NCBI GenBank assembly: GCA_963674625.2
Contig: CAXXXO010000001.1
Coordinates: forward strand, 310,001-374,000
Source: JALHFZ01 sp963674625
Lineage (GTDB): Bacteria; Synergistota; Synergistia; Synergistales; Aminobacteriaceae
Direction: 5' to 3'
Length of the DNA: 64,000 bases
The notes below the pieces were generated by a model. It ran no database searches. It had not been told where the DNA came from and saw only the letters and a program-made list of their open reading frames with translations. Shown piece by piece: positions 8,478 through 17,330 of this stretch. How positions within the stretch are numbered: the stretch's first letter is position 1; every line of letters starts with the position of its first letter. The position numbers and the translations under genes are program-made.

Positions 8478-9013
8478 TGGCAGAGCAGCTCTTCATCCTC
8501 GCCCAGACCTTCATGAGAATAGGTCTCGGCGCCTTCGGCGGAGGCCTGGCCACGATCCCCTTCATCCACTATGAACTGGTGGTCTCCAGGCCGTGGCTCA
8601 CGGAAAAAGGGTTCGCCGAGGTGGTCTCCCTCGCCCAGATGACCCCCGGACCGGTTGCGCTGAATGCAGCGACCTTCGTAGGGTACCGGATCGCAGGTTT
8701 CCCCGGTTCGGTCGTCGCCACCGCCGCCGTCATCGGGGCGCCCCTGGCCGTGATCGTCTTGATTACATTTCTGCTCTCGAAGACATCGGGGAGATGGAGG
8801 GTATGGACGAAAAAGGTGCAGAAAGCCCTCCGCCCGGTGGTAACGGGAATGCTCTTCACCGCCTTCTGGATGGTTCTGCGCCCCATTCTCGGGGATAAAA
8901 GGCTCTGGCTCCTCACGGCGGTACTTTGGGCAGCGACGAGAATCCCTTTGCTCAAGCGGTTTCCCCAGCTTCTGCTTCTCGGAGCGGGAGCTGCGGGCTA
9001 TTTTCTCTTCTGA
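8477..9013 (+). CDS. Chromate transporter, single CHR domain (second half)
   Basis: A 178-residue partner of the preceding gene. It again has the CHR signature FMRIGLGAFGGGLATIPF followed by LAQMTPGPVALNAATFVG, with five to six hydrophobic segments. The ATG at 8477 shares a base with the TGA of the first half; a GTG at 8474 is an alternative start one codon earlier. The overlapping arrangement supports a two-gene ChrA transporter. Confidence 0.85.
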   Translation: MAEQLFILAQTFMRIGLGAFGGGLATIPFIHYELVVSRPWLTEKGFAEVVSLAQMTPGPVALNAATFVGYRIAGFPGSVVATAAVIGAPLAVIVLITFLLSKTSGRWRVWTKKVQKALRPVVTGMLFTAFWMVLRPILGDKRLWLLTAVLWAATRIPLLKRFPQLLLLGAGAAGYFLF

Positions 9014-9071
9014 AGCGGCACTGAAGGCTTTGGACTGTATTACTGGAAAAAATGAAAAGGAGGAATCAGCC

Positions 9072-10904
9072 ATGGAATTTAAAATAGCCCTTGTGGACCT
9101 CACCGGGAGGAGTGTAGCGGATCAGACGATCCCTGACGATGTGCTGCGAAAATACATAGGCGGTTCGGGCCTCGGGACCTACCTGCTCTTTCTGCACGGC
9201 TCGCCGGCCGCAGACCCTCTCTCCCCTGAAAACCCGCTCATCTTCATGAACGGCCCCTTTCAGGGGACCGGCATTCCCACGTCGGGAAGGCACCAGGTTG
9301 TGAGCAAATCCCCCCTGACGGGGGCCTTCGGCGAATCGGACTGCGGAGGGTTCTTCGGCTTTCACCTGAAAAGAGGAGGATACGACGGCCTTGTCATTCT
9401 CGGAAAGGCCTCTTCCCCAGTCTATCTCGCCGTAATCGACGGAAAGATCGAGATCAGGGACGGTGCCTTCCTCTGGGGAAAGGACACCTTCGAGACGGAG
9501 GAACTTCTTCTTGAAAGGGAAGGAAAGCCCGCGGGAGTGGCCTGCATCGGTCCGGCGGGGGAGGGACAGATCGCCCTGGCCAACATCATGCACGACGGCT
9601 CCCACGCCCGGGCTGCGGGAAGGGGCGGCCTCGGCGCCGTCATGGGGTCGAAAAACCTCAAGGGGATCATTGCCAGGGGAAGCGCCAAGGTTGTCATGGC
9701 CGACGAGAAGGCTGTCCGGGCCAAGTCTGCCGAGAAGTCGAAGTTCTACCGGGAGAAGCTCACCGCCATGTCGAAGTTCGGCACAGCGGGGGGCGTCTCC
9801 CTCTCTGAGAAAAACGGCGACCTTCCCCTGAAGAACTGGAGCCAGGGGTCCTGGCCGGAGGTGCAGTCCGTCACCGGCGAGGCCATGGCTGAGACCATTC
9901 TTACGGGCAACTGGGGGTGCATGGCCTGTCCCATCCGGTGCGGCCGGGAGGTGGCCTTCGACGGTATCTCCGGAGGAGGTCCCGAGTACGAGACCATCGG
10001 GATGCTCGGAAGCAACTGCCTCATCAGCGATCTCAAGGCCATCGGCAGAGGAAACGATCTCTGCAACCGGGCCGGAATCGATACCATCTCCGGAGGGTCC
10101 GTCGTGGCCTTCGCCATGGAGCTATTCGAGCGGGGAATTATTTCCGAGGAGGAGGTGGGGTATCCTCTTGCCTGGGGAGACGGAGAGGCCATGGTGCGGC
10201 TTCTCGGCGACGTGGTGGAGAAGAAGGGCTTCGGAGCGGTGCTTGCGGACGGAACCAGGAAGGCCGCGGAGCGAATAGGCAAGGGAGCGGAGCGGTACGC
10301 CATCCATTCGAAGGGGATGGACTTCCCGGCCCACGATCCCCGCTGCTACAAAAGCCTCGCCGCCGGGTACGCCACTTCGAACCGGGGAGCGTGCCATCTC
10401 TCGGGGTTCACCTATTCCGCCGAGAGAAACGTGACCTACCCGGAACTGGGAGTGAACTCGGTTCTCAACCGCAGCGTTGACGAGGGGAAGGGGAAACTGA
10501 ATGTCCCCCTGCAGAACATGATGGGAATTCTCGACTCCCTGAAGATGTGCAAATTTCCCTTCTCGGCCACTTCCCTCGACGATATCCTCCTCTGGCTCAA
10601 CGGCATCACGGGGTGGGACGCGGACAGGGAGGAGCTTTTCGAAACCGGTGCGAGGATCTTCAATCTCAAAAGAGTGTTCAACGTGGCCTGCGGGCTGACC
10701 CGGGAGGACGACTCCCTTCCGGAGCGCATTCTGACCGAACCCCGGGGAACGGGAGGCTCGGCCGATACCCTTCCGGACCTGCAGCTTCAACTCGAAGAAT
10801 ACTACCCCGCAAGAGGATGGAGCGCTGAAGGAATTCCTCTTCCGGAAACCCTCCGTTCCCTCGGGCTCGAGGAGTGCATCCCCTGGACGGAAAACCTGTC
10901 CTGA
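9072..10904 (+). CDS. Aldehyde:ferredoxin oxidoreductase (tungstopterin enzyme)
   Basis: A 610-residue AOR-family protein that oxidises aldehydes to acids with ferredoxin, or runs in reverse; normal family length. Visible are the N-terminal GGSGLGTYLLF block, the GPFQGTGIPTSGR and KSPLTGAFGESDCGGFFG cofactor-binding stretches, IGPAGEGQIALAN, and the cluster motif C283-x2-C286-x3-C290 (CMACPIRC). The fourth Cys is probably in SLKMCKF near the C-terminus. Start ATG 9072 has AAAGGAGGAA just ahead. Together with IorAB upstream it suggests handling of aldehydes formed from aromatic or branched amino acids. It requires a tungsten- or molybdenum-pterin supply from elsewhere in the genome. Confidence 0.93.
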   Translation: MEFKIALVDLTGRSVADQTIPDDVLRKYIGGSGLGTYLLFLHGSPAADPLSPENPLIFMNGPFQGTGIPTSGRHQVVSKSPLTGAFGESDCGGFFGFHLKRGGYDGLVILGKASSPVYLAVIDGKIEIRDGAFLWGKDTFETEELLLEREGKPAGVACIGPAGEGQIALANIMHDGSHARAAGRGGLGAVMGSKNLKGIIARGSAKVVMADEKAVRAKSAEKSKFYREKLTAMSKFGTAGGVSLSEKNGDLPLKNWSQGSWPEVQSVTGEAMAETILTGNWGCMACPIRCGREVAFDGISGGGPEYETIGMLGSNCLISDLKAIGRGNDLCNRAGIDTISGGSVVAFAMELFERGIISEEEVGYPLAWGDGEAMVRLLGDVVEKKGFGAVLADGTRKAAERIGKGAERYAIHSKGMDFPAHDPRCYKSLAAGYATSNRGACHLSGFTYSAERNVTYPELGVNSVLNRSVDEGKGKLNVPLQNMMGILDSLKMCKFPFSATSLDDILLWLNGITGWDADREELFETGARIFNLKRVFNVACGLTREDDSLPERILTEPRGTGGSADTLPDLQLQLEEYYPARGWSAEGIPLPETLRSLGLEECIPWTENLS

Positions 10905-12043
10905 ATAAGGGACACTGGCGGCTCGTCTTTTTTCTCCTTGTCCTCCCCCTCCTTACCTGGATAATCTCTCTGGGGGCGGACAGGGTCGCCCTCTACCGCT
11001 GGAGCGGGGAGGACTCTTCCGTGGTTACCGTGGAAAAAGTTCTCGGAATAAAAGCCGATAGCGCCGAAGAGGGAGAGGAGTGGCATTCGGAGAGGATGAC
11101 CCTTGAAGTCGTCAGGCGAAGCGGCCCCGACGGGGGGAAGACCGAGACGATCGAGATCGTCAGGCTGGCGGACAGCCGGCTCGAAATCCTTCCGGGGCGG
11201 GACTACCTTCTTCTCTCGGACGTCTTTGACGACGGGGAAATTCAGTACTCCGTCAGCGACCGGTACCGGATTCCCCAGGTCGCGGGTTTCCTGGCCGCCG
11301 CCTGCCTCATTCTCGCCGGGGCCGCAGGAAAAAGCGGAATCAAGGCCATGGCGGGGCTTTTCCTTTCCCTTTTTCTTCTTCTCGGCTGGTTTGTCCCCCG
11401 GGCCGCGGAGGGCTTTTCTCCGATTCCCCTCGCGATCCTCGCCGTGGCCGGGGTCTCCCTCGTAACGATCGTCTTCGTTGTCCGGTCCCCTGCCCAGTGG
11501 CCCGTTCCCTTTCTCGGGGCCGTGGGAGGTACCGTGGCCGCATCGGCGGCCGCGTGGCTCATGCTTGAGCTCTGGCAGCTTACCGGCCTCGACGGTGAAA
11601 GTGCGGCTCTTCTCTCGTCCACATCCCCCTTTCTCTCCATGAAGGGGCTGCTTCTCGCGGCGGTCATGGTCGGCTCCATCGGGGCAGTCCTCGACGTGGC
11701 CATCTCCATATCGTCATCCATGGCCGAGCTTTTCGCCTACGATCCGGAGATTTCGGGGGGACGGCTGTGGCAGGGAGGAATATCCGTCGGAAAGGAGATC
11801 CTCGGCAGCATGATCAACACCCTGCTGCTGGCCTACCTCGGAAGCTCCCTTCCCTTCGTGGTCCTCATTGCCACGGAGGGAGCCGATTTTCTCGGCCTTT
11901 TGAACGACCCCCACATAGCACAGGAAATTCTCCGCAGCCTCGCGGGGACCATGGGGCTGCTTCTCACCATCCCCCTCACCGCGGCTGCCGCAGTCTGGCG
12001 GTTCGGACATATTAAAAGGGAGAAACCTGCGGCCGGAGAGTGA
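10874..12043 (+). CDS. YibE/F-like membrane protein
   Basis: A 389-residue integral membrane protein. It has one N-terminal hydrophobic helix, an extracytoplasmic domain of about 100 residues, then about seven hydrophobic segments including SSTSPFLSMKGLLLAAVMVG, SIGAVLDVAISISSSMAEL and NTLLLAYLGSSLPF, which are typical of the YibE/F family. Function in this family is poorly known. The best start is GTG 10874, overlapping the AOR gene by 31 bases; no better start with a clear ribosome-binding site is seen, so the N-terminus is uncertain. Confidence 0.8.
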   Translation: MHPLDGKPVLNKGHWRLVFFLLVLPLLTWIISLGADRVALYRWSGEDSSVVTVEKVLGIKADSAEEGEEWHSERMTLEVVRRSGPDGGKTETIEIVRLADSRLEILPGRDYLLLSDVFDDGEIQYSVSDRYRIPQVAGFLAAACLILAGAAGKSGIKAMAGLFLSLFLLLGWFVPRAAEGFSPIPLAILAVAGVSLVTIVFVVRSPAQWPVPFLGAVGGTVAASAAAWLMLELWQLTGLDGESAALLSSTSPFLSMKGLLLAAVMVGSIGAVLDVAISISSSMAELFAYDPEISGGRLWQGGISVGKEILGSMINTLLLAYLGSSLPFVVLIATEGADFLGLLNDPHIAQEILRSLAGTMGLLLTIPLTAAAAVWRFGHIKREKPAAGE

Positions 12044-12128
12044 GAACAAAAGGGGACATCAGAACTTTCTTTTATGTTAAGATAGTGGTTATAAAGAGAA
12101 ATAGTATACCAACTCTGGAGGTGCCTGA

Positions 12129-13136
12129 ATGAAAAAAATTGCGATCAACGGACTGGGAAGAATAGGGCGGCTTGTACTGCGCTGCTACATGGCGACGAAG
12201 CCCGACAATGTGGAGCTTGTGGCGGTGAACGATCTCACCTCTCCCGATGAGATGGCCTATCTCATCAAGTACGATTCAATTCACGGCGGGGCAAAATTTT
12301 CGGTGGAACCGGGGGATAAGGCCCTGATTCTCGACGGCAAAAGCATTCCCCTCTACAGCGAAAAGGACCCCTCGAAGCTCCCCTGGAAAGACCTTGGAGT
12401 GGACGTGGTCCTCGAATGCACCGGGTTCTTTACCAAGAGGGAGAAGGCCATGGCCCACATCACTGCGGGAGCTCACAGAGTCATCATCAGCGCCCCGGCA
12501 CCGGATGCCGATCTCACAATTGTCCTCGGCGTCAACGAGAAACAGTACGATCCCGCGAAGCATGTGATCGTCTCCAATGCCTCGTGCACCACCAATTCCC
12601 TCGCCCCCGTCACCAAGATTCTCAACGACGCCTTCGGAATCGACTCTCTTATGGGAACAACGATCCATGCCTACACCTCCACCCAGGTTCTCGTGGATAC
12701 TCCCAAGGGAGGCGGCAGAAAGGGACGGGCCGCGGCTCTCTCCCTCGTGCCGGCGACCACCGGCGCTGCGAAGGCCATGATTCCCCTCTTCCCCGAGCTC
12801 GACGGCCGGATGGACATGATCGCCGTGCGGGTTCCGGTGGCTGACGGCTCCCTCACTGACATCACGGTGAACCTGAAAAAGGACGTCACTGTCGAGTCGG
12901 TGAACGCAGCCCTGAAAAAGGCCGCCGAAGGAGAGCTCGAGGGCATCCTCGAGTACAACGACGAGGAGATCGTCTCGGCGGATATCATCGGAAACAGCCA
13001 TTCGGGAATCGTTGACGCCCCCTCCACAAAGGTCGTGCTGGGCCGGATCGCCAAGGTCATGATCTGGTACGACAACGAGTACGGCTATTCCAACCGGATG
13101 CTCGACCTGGCCCGGTTCATGGCGAACAAGGCGTAA
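12129..13136 (+). CDS. gap: Glyceraldehyde-3-phosphate dehydrogenase (NAD type)
   Basis: A 335-residue glycolytic/gluconeogenic enzyme of standard length. It starts with the Rossmann fingerprint INGLGRIGR. The Asp after the second strand (AVNDL) favours NAD over NADP. The active site is SNASCTTNSLAP with C153. A strong SD (CTGGAGGTG) precedes ATG 12129. It is isolated, with no pgk or tpi beside it, and followed by a strong bidirectional terminator, so it is probably a single-gene transcript. Confidence 0.97.
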   Translation: MKKIAINGLGRIGRLVLRCYMATKPDNVELVAVNDLTSPDEMAYLIKYDSIHGGAKFSVEPGDKALILDGKSIPLYSEKDPSKLPWKDLGVDVVLECTGFFTKREKAMAHITAGAHRVIISAPAPDADLTIVLGVNEKQYDPAKHVIVSNASCTTNSLAPVTKILNDAFGIDSLMGTTIHAYTSTQVLVDTPKGGGRKGRAAALSLVPATTGAAKAMIPLFPELDGRMDMIAVRVPVADGSLTDITVNLKKDVTVESVNAALKKAAEGELEGILEYNDEEIVSADIIGNSHSGIVDAPSTKVVLGRIAKVMIWYDNEYGYSNRMLDLARFMANKA

Positions 13137-13170
13137 AAAAACCCGGCAGGCTTCCGACCGTAAAAAAGTT

Positions 13171-13217
13171 AAAAAGATGAGGCCCTCGCTGAATTTCAGC
13201 GAGGGCCTCATCTTTTT
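13171..13217. terminator. Bidirectional terminator of gap and the FAD oxidoreductase gene
   Basis: A nearly perfect inverted repeat of 23 bases per arm around one central T. The arms begin with A-runs and end with T-runs on both strands. It lies between convergent genes and should stop transcription from both sides. Confidence 0.9.
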
Positions 13218-14463
13218 ATTCTACTGCCAGGGCTGCGCTCTCCCCGGCGATGTGCCCGGTGCTCCAGCACATCTGGAGGTTGAACCCCCCCGTAGGTCCG
13301 TCCAGGTCGAGAAGCTCTCCGGCGATGTAGAGGTTCTTCACCAGTTTCGAGTGCATGGTCCGGGGGTCGACCTCCCGCAGGTCCACTCCGCCGGCGGTGA
13401 CGATGGCCCAGTCGAAGCCGAGCAGGCCTTCGGGGGTCAGGGGGATGGCTTTCAGCAAGGCCGCGAGCCTCTGGATTTCTTCCGGTGAGGTCTGCCCCGC
13501 CTTTTGATCAGGGGGGATTGAAGCGAGGGAGACGATCACGGGGATGATCCCCCGGGGGAGAAGGTCCTTCAGGGCCTCCCGGAAGGGGAGGGAGGAGAAG
13601 GCGGCGAAATCCCGGCCGATCCGGGCGGAGAGAATCTCGGGGGAAAGGGCGGGCTTCAGATCGATTTCCAGGGCAGCGTTTCCGAGGGTCTCCGCATCGG
13701 CGATCTCCCGGCTCATGTCCATTGCGATGGGGCCGCTGATGCCGAAGTGGGTGAGAAGCAGCTCTCCGAAACGCTTCGAGAGAATTTTCCCCTCCCGGAG
13801 AAGAGTGAGGGAGACGTTCTTGAGCATGAGGCCCCGGGCGACGAGAGGCCATTTTTCCTTCGTCCGGACGGGGCAGAGGGCCGGACGGGGGTCGACGACG
13901 GTATGTCCCGCTCTCTGGGCGAAGCGGTAGCCGTCGCCGGTGGAGCCGGTCTTTCGAAAGGATCTTCCTCCCGTGCAGAGGATAAATGCGTCCCCTTCAA
14001 TCTCCTGTCCGCGGAGCAGAAAGCGGACGACCGAACCGTTTTTGATCTCCAGGTTGATGGCCTCCCTGTTGCGGTAGACGGCGGCCCCGCCCTCCTTCAG
14101 GTAGTTCAGAAGACAGTTCACCACCCCTTCGGACCCTCCCCGGGCGGGAAAGATCCGCTTGCCCCGCTCCATCTTCGTCTCCAGTCCGCGGGAATGAAAG
14201 AATTCAAGGGTTTCCCGGGGGCCGAACCGGGAGAAAGCCGAATAGAGAAATTTCCCCTTCGGGCCGAATTTCGAAAGAAAAACCTCCATGTCCTCCTCGC
14301 CGCTCGTGAGATTGCACCTCCCCTTTCCGCTGAGGACGAGCTTCGACCCCACGGTCTGGTTCTTCTCCACGAGGACGACGGAGGCCCCGGCCTCAGCGGC
14401 CCGCCCCGCCGCCATGAGCCCGGCGGCTCCTCCGCCGATGACCACCACCCTGCGGGGACTCAT
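13216..14463 (-). CDS. NAD(P)/FAD-dependent oxidoreductase, HI0933/BaiN family
   Basis: A 415-residue flavoprotein. The N-terminal dinucleotide-binding fingerprint VVIGGGAAGLMAAGRAAEAG is followed by GRCNLT at about residue 50, and the C-terminal FAD-contact region GELLDLDGPTGGFNLQ is characteristic of the HI0933-like group. Physiological substrates are mostly unknown; a few members reduce bile acids. The start codon overlaps the tex stop (ATGA), so it is the second gene of a tex-oxidoreductase unit on the minus strand. Confidence 0.88.
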   Translation of the reverse strand: MSPRRVVVIGGGAAGLMAAGRAAEAGASVVLVEKNQTVGSKLVLSGKGRCNLTSGEEDMEVFLSKFGPKGKFLYSAFSRFGPRETLEFFHSRGLETKMERGKRIFPARGGSEGVVNCLLNYLKEGGAAVYRNREAINLEIKNGSVVRFLLRGQEIEGDAFILCTGGRSFRKTGSTGDGYRFAQRAGHTVVDPRPALCPVRTKEKWPLVARGLMLKNVSLTLLREGKILSKRFGELLLTHFGISGPIAMDMSREIADAETLGNAALEIDLKPALSPEILSARIGRDFAAFSSLPFREALKDLLPRGIIPVIVSLASIPPDQKAGQTSPEEIQRLAALLKAIPLTPEGLLGFDWAIVTAGGVDLREVDPRTMHSKLVKNLYIAGELLDLDGPTGGFNLQMCWSTGHIAGESAALAVE

Positions 14464-16598
14464 GATTTGTTCCCCTTCGGGCCTGTTTTCATGGAGAGGG
14501 AGATCCTCTTCCGGCCGAGATCCACCTCGAGGACCGATACCTTCACCTGCTGCCCCGGCTTCAGGCCGGACCGTTCGGCCGGGGACATGTGATTCCGGTG
14601 AACGAGCCCGTCCTGGTGCACTCCCAGGTCCACGAAGGCCCCGAAGGCCGTGATGTTCGTCACGACGCCGGGAAGCTCCATACCGGCGCGGAGATCCTCC
14701 ATGGTCTCCACTCCCTCGGCGTAGAAAAAAAGCTCGAAGGTCGACCGGGGATCTCTTCCCGGCTTCTCCAGCTCGGCGAGTATGTCCTGAAGGGTGGGCA
14801 TTCCCGTATCGGGGGAAAGATATTTCTCCGGGGAGATTTTCTCCCGAAGCTCCCGGTTTTTCATGAGGTCTTCCACGGCGCAGCCGAGGTCGGCGGCCAT
14901 TCTCTCCACCAGGCTGTACCGTTCGGGATGAACAGCACTGCCGTCGAGAGGGCTGCTTCCCTCCGGAATCCTAAGGAACCCGGCGGCCTGCTCGAAGGTC
15001 TTGGCCCCCAGCCGGGGAACGGAGAGCAGTGCCTTCCGGTCGGGAAAGGGGCCTTTCTCCTCCCTGGTCCGGACGATCTGGTCCGCCATGGCAGGGCCTA
15101 TTCCCGAGACGAAGGAAAGCAGCTCGGTGCTTGCTGTGTTCACGTTGACCCCCACTGCATGAACGCACGACTCCACCACGGCGGAGAGGGTTTTTTTCAG
15201 ATCCTTCTGGTCCACGTCGTGCTGGTACTGCCCCACGCCGATGGCCTTTGGATCGATCTTCACGAGTTCAGAGAGGGGATCGAGCAGCCGTCTGCCGATG
15301 GAGACCGCTCCCCGCACGGTGATGTCCTGGTCGGGAAACTCCCTCCGGGCCACCTCGGAGGCCGAATAGACTGATGCGCCGCTTTCGTTGACGAGGGTGA
15401 CGATCAGGGAGGGGGAAAGATCCAGTTTTTTGAAAAAGCGCTCCGTCTCACGCCCTGCGGTGCCGTTCCCTATGGCAACAGCCTCGATGGAGTAGTCCGC
15501 AAGGGCTTTTCTGATGACCGAGGCGCTTCCTTCCTCGTCCTTCCGGGGAGGATGAGGGTAGATGACTCCTGAATGGAGAAGATCTCCCTGGCGGTTGAGG
15601 CAGACGAATTTGCACCCCGTGCGGAAGCCAGGGTCCAAGGCGAGAATATTTTTCGGGCCAAGGGGAGGAGCGAGCAGCATTTCCCGGATATTTCGGGCGA
15701 AGACCGAGATGGCCTCCCGATCGGCCCGTTTCTTCAGGGCGTTGCGCAGCTCCGTCTCCATGGAGGGGGCCAGAAGCCTCCGGTAGCCGTCCCCGAGGGC
15801 CTGCTCCACATGTAGGGAGGACGGGCCCGTCCCCTTGACGAAGAGGGGGCGGAGAATTTCGAGGGCTTCCTTTTCGGGGGGAAGAAAGGAGAGAACCAGG
15901 ACCTTTTCCTTCTCACCCCTGAACATGGCGAGGACCCTATGGGAGGGCGCTGCTGCGGCAGGTTCTTCCCTATCAAAATAATCTCTGAAGTTGGCTCCTT
16001 CCTCTTCCTTTCCCCGGGCGAGGGAGCTTCTGATCCGTCCGCGCCGGCCGAAGAGATGCCGCATGAGCCTCCGCGCCTCTCCGTCCTCACTGAATCTTTC
16101 GGCGAGAATATCCCGGGCTCCCTGGAGGGCATCTTCCACGGAGCTGACTTCGGTTTCTTCCGAAAGGAAGGGGCGGGCAAGAAGGGCAGGGACCCCCTCT
16201 TCCTGGGCGAAGAGGAGGTCCGCCAGGGGGGCCAGCCCCTTTAGAACGGCTGCGGAGGCCCGGGTCTTCCGCTTCGGCCTGAAGGGAAGATAGATGTCTT
16301 CGAGGACAGCAAGGGAGGAGGCTGAAAGCAGGCGCTGTTCGAGCTCGCCTGTCAGAAGTCCCCTTTCGGCCAGGGATGAACATATGGCCTTTCTTCTCGC
16401 TTCAAGGTCCTCGAGGCGGCCGTAGCGTTCGGATATGGCGAGGATGGATTCTTCATCGAGGCTCCCCGTGGCTTCTTTGCGGTACCGGGCGATGAAGGGC
16501 ACGGTGGATCCCTCCCCGAGAAGGGAGAGGACAGCCTCCACGGACGGGCCCGGTAGCTTCAGTTCCTGGGATACCCTGCGGACGATAAGAGGATTCAT
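14460..16598 (-). CDS. tex: Tex-like S1 RNA-binding protein
   Basis: A 712-residue Tex protein, an RNA-binding factor linked to transcription accessory functions. Domains in order are an N-terminal helical region with VPFIARYRKEATGSLDE, a YqgF/RNase-H-like domain (ILALDPGFRTGCKFVCL), tandem helix-hairpin-helix motifs (NVNTASTELLSFVSGIGPA), and a C-terminal S1 domain (VVTNITAFGAFVDLGVHQDG). The reading frame is open far upstream, but ATG 16598 follows GGAGGTCTTTC and matches the conserved start of the family, so the upstream part is excluded. It is divergent from the metallophosphoesterase gene. Confidence 0.93.
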   Translation of the reverse strand: MNPLIVRRVSQELKLPGPSVEAVLSLLGEGSTVPFIARYRKEATGSLDEESILAISERYGRLEDLEARRKAICSSLAERGLLTGELEQRLLSASSLAVLEDIYLPFRPKRKTRASAAVLKGLAPLADLLFAQEEGVPALLARPFLSEETEVSSVEDALQGARDILAERFSEDGEARRLMRHLFGRRGRIRSSLARGKEEEGANFRDYFDREEPAAAAPSHRVLAMFRGEKEKVLVLSFLPPEKEALEILRPLFVKGTGPSSLHVEQALGDGYRRLLAPSMETELRNALKKRADREAISVFARNIREMLLAPPLGPKNILALDPGFRTGCKFVCLNRQGDLLHSGVIYPHPPRKDEEGSASVIRKALADYSIEAVAIGNGTAGRETERFFKKLDLSPSLIVTLVNESGASVYSASEVARREFPDQDITVRGAVSIGRRLLDPLSELVKIDPKAIGVGQYQHDVDQKDLKKTLSAVVESCVHAVGVNVNTASTELLSFVSGIGPAMADQIVRTREEKGPFPDRKALLSVPRLGAKTFEQAAGFLRIPEGSSPLDGSAVHPERYSLVERMAADLGCAVEDLMKNRELREKISPEKYLSPDTGMPTLQDILAELEKPGRDPRSTFELFFYAEGVETMEDLRAGMELPGVVTNITAFGAFVDLGVHQDGLVHRNHMSPAERSGLKPGQQVKVSVLEVDLGRKRISLSMKTGPKGNKS

Positions 16599-16688
16599 GA
16601 AAGACCTCCGGTCATTTTTCCCCATTCTAGCACGGATGACGGAAGGAAAAAACGAAGAGGGATCGTGGTACAATTTGACCGAGGCGAT

Positions 16689-17315
16689 ATGTTCATGAAA
16701 AAACACTGGTGGAGTCCCCTCTACGGCATCCTGTTCGGCGTATACGTCCCCGAGGAGCTTCGAAGGCTGAAGGGAAAGGTAATCCTTCACATCTCCGACA
16801 CCCCTTTCACCTTCTACGCGCCCCTCGCCAGGCTTATCCGCCTTCTCGATCCCCTCTGGATCATTCACACCGGGGACCTGGCCGACAATGTGAAACTCGA
16901 AATAGCACCCTGGGAGCTCCCCCGGTATATCCGTACGGTCAGACAGCTTGTACCGGTACTGGCGCCGGGAAAAAAACGCCGCATTGTGATAGTAGCGGGA
17001 AATCACGACCATCCCCCCACACTTCGCTCCCTCTTTCCGGAAAGCCTTCTCTTCGAGGGAAAGGGCAGGGTCACTGCCTGCGGCCTCGATCTGAACCTCA
17101 GCCACGACATGGCGGGGTTTCTCACCCCCTTTGGCCGGTACAACCTCTACGGCCATGATCCGAACGTATCCGCCCCATCCGGAGAAGAAGGGTTGTTCCT
17201 CAGCGGCATCTCGGCTGTGCATGCCATTTCGGCGGAGACGGGCAGCGTGTACCCCATGCCCTATCCGGAGTATGTGAACGATGCAAGGCTCGGTCGAAGA
17301 AGAAGGGGTCTGTAG
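16689..17315 (+). CDS. Metallophosphoesterase-fold protein with altered motif I
   Basis: A 208-residue calcineurin-like phosphoesterase. Motif II HTGDLADN (D63) and motif III AGNHDH (N105, H106) are clear, with candidate later histidines in NLSHDM and NLYGHDPN. Motif I, normally DxH, reads ISDTPF, so the metal-ligand His is Pro39. This may reduce activity or change metal binding. The start is ambiguous: ATG 16689 and ATG 16695 both fit the GAGG at about 16681, and an upstream GTG 16665 is also open. It precedes an orphan gene by 15 bases and is probably co-transcribed with it. Confidence 0.7.
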   Translation: MFMKKHWWSPLYGILFGVYVPEELRRLKGKVILHISDTPFTFYAPLARLIRLLDPLWIIHTGDLADNVKLEIAPWELPRYIRTVRQLVPVLAPGKKRRIVIVAGNHDHPPTLRSLFPESLLFEGKGRVTACGLDLNLSHDMAGFLTPFGRYNLYGHDPNVSAPSGEEGLFLSGISAVHAISAETGSVYPMPYPEYVNDARLGRRRRGL

Positions 17316-17330
17316 AGAGGAGAGATATTT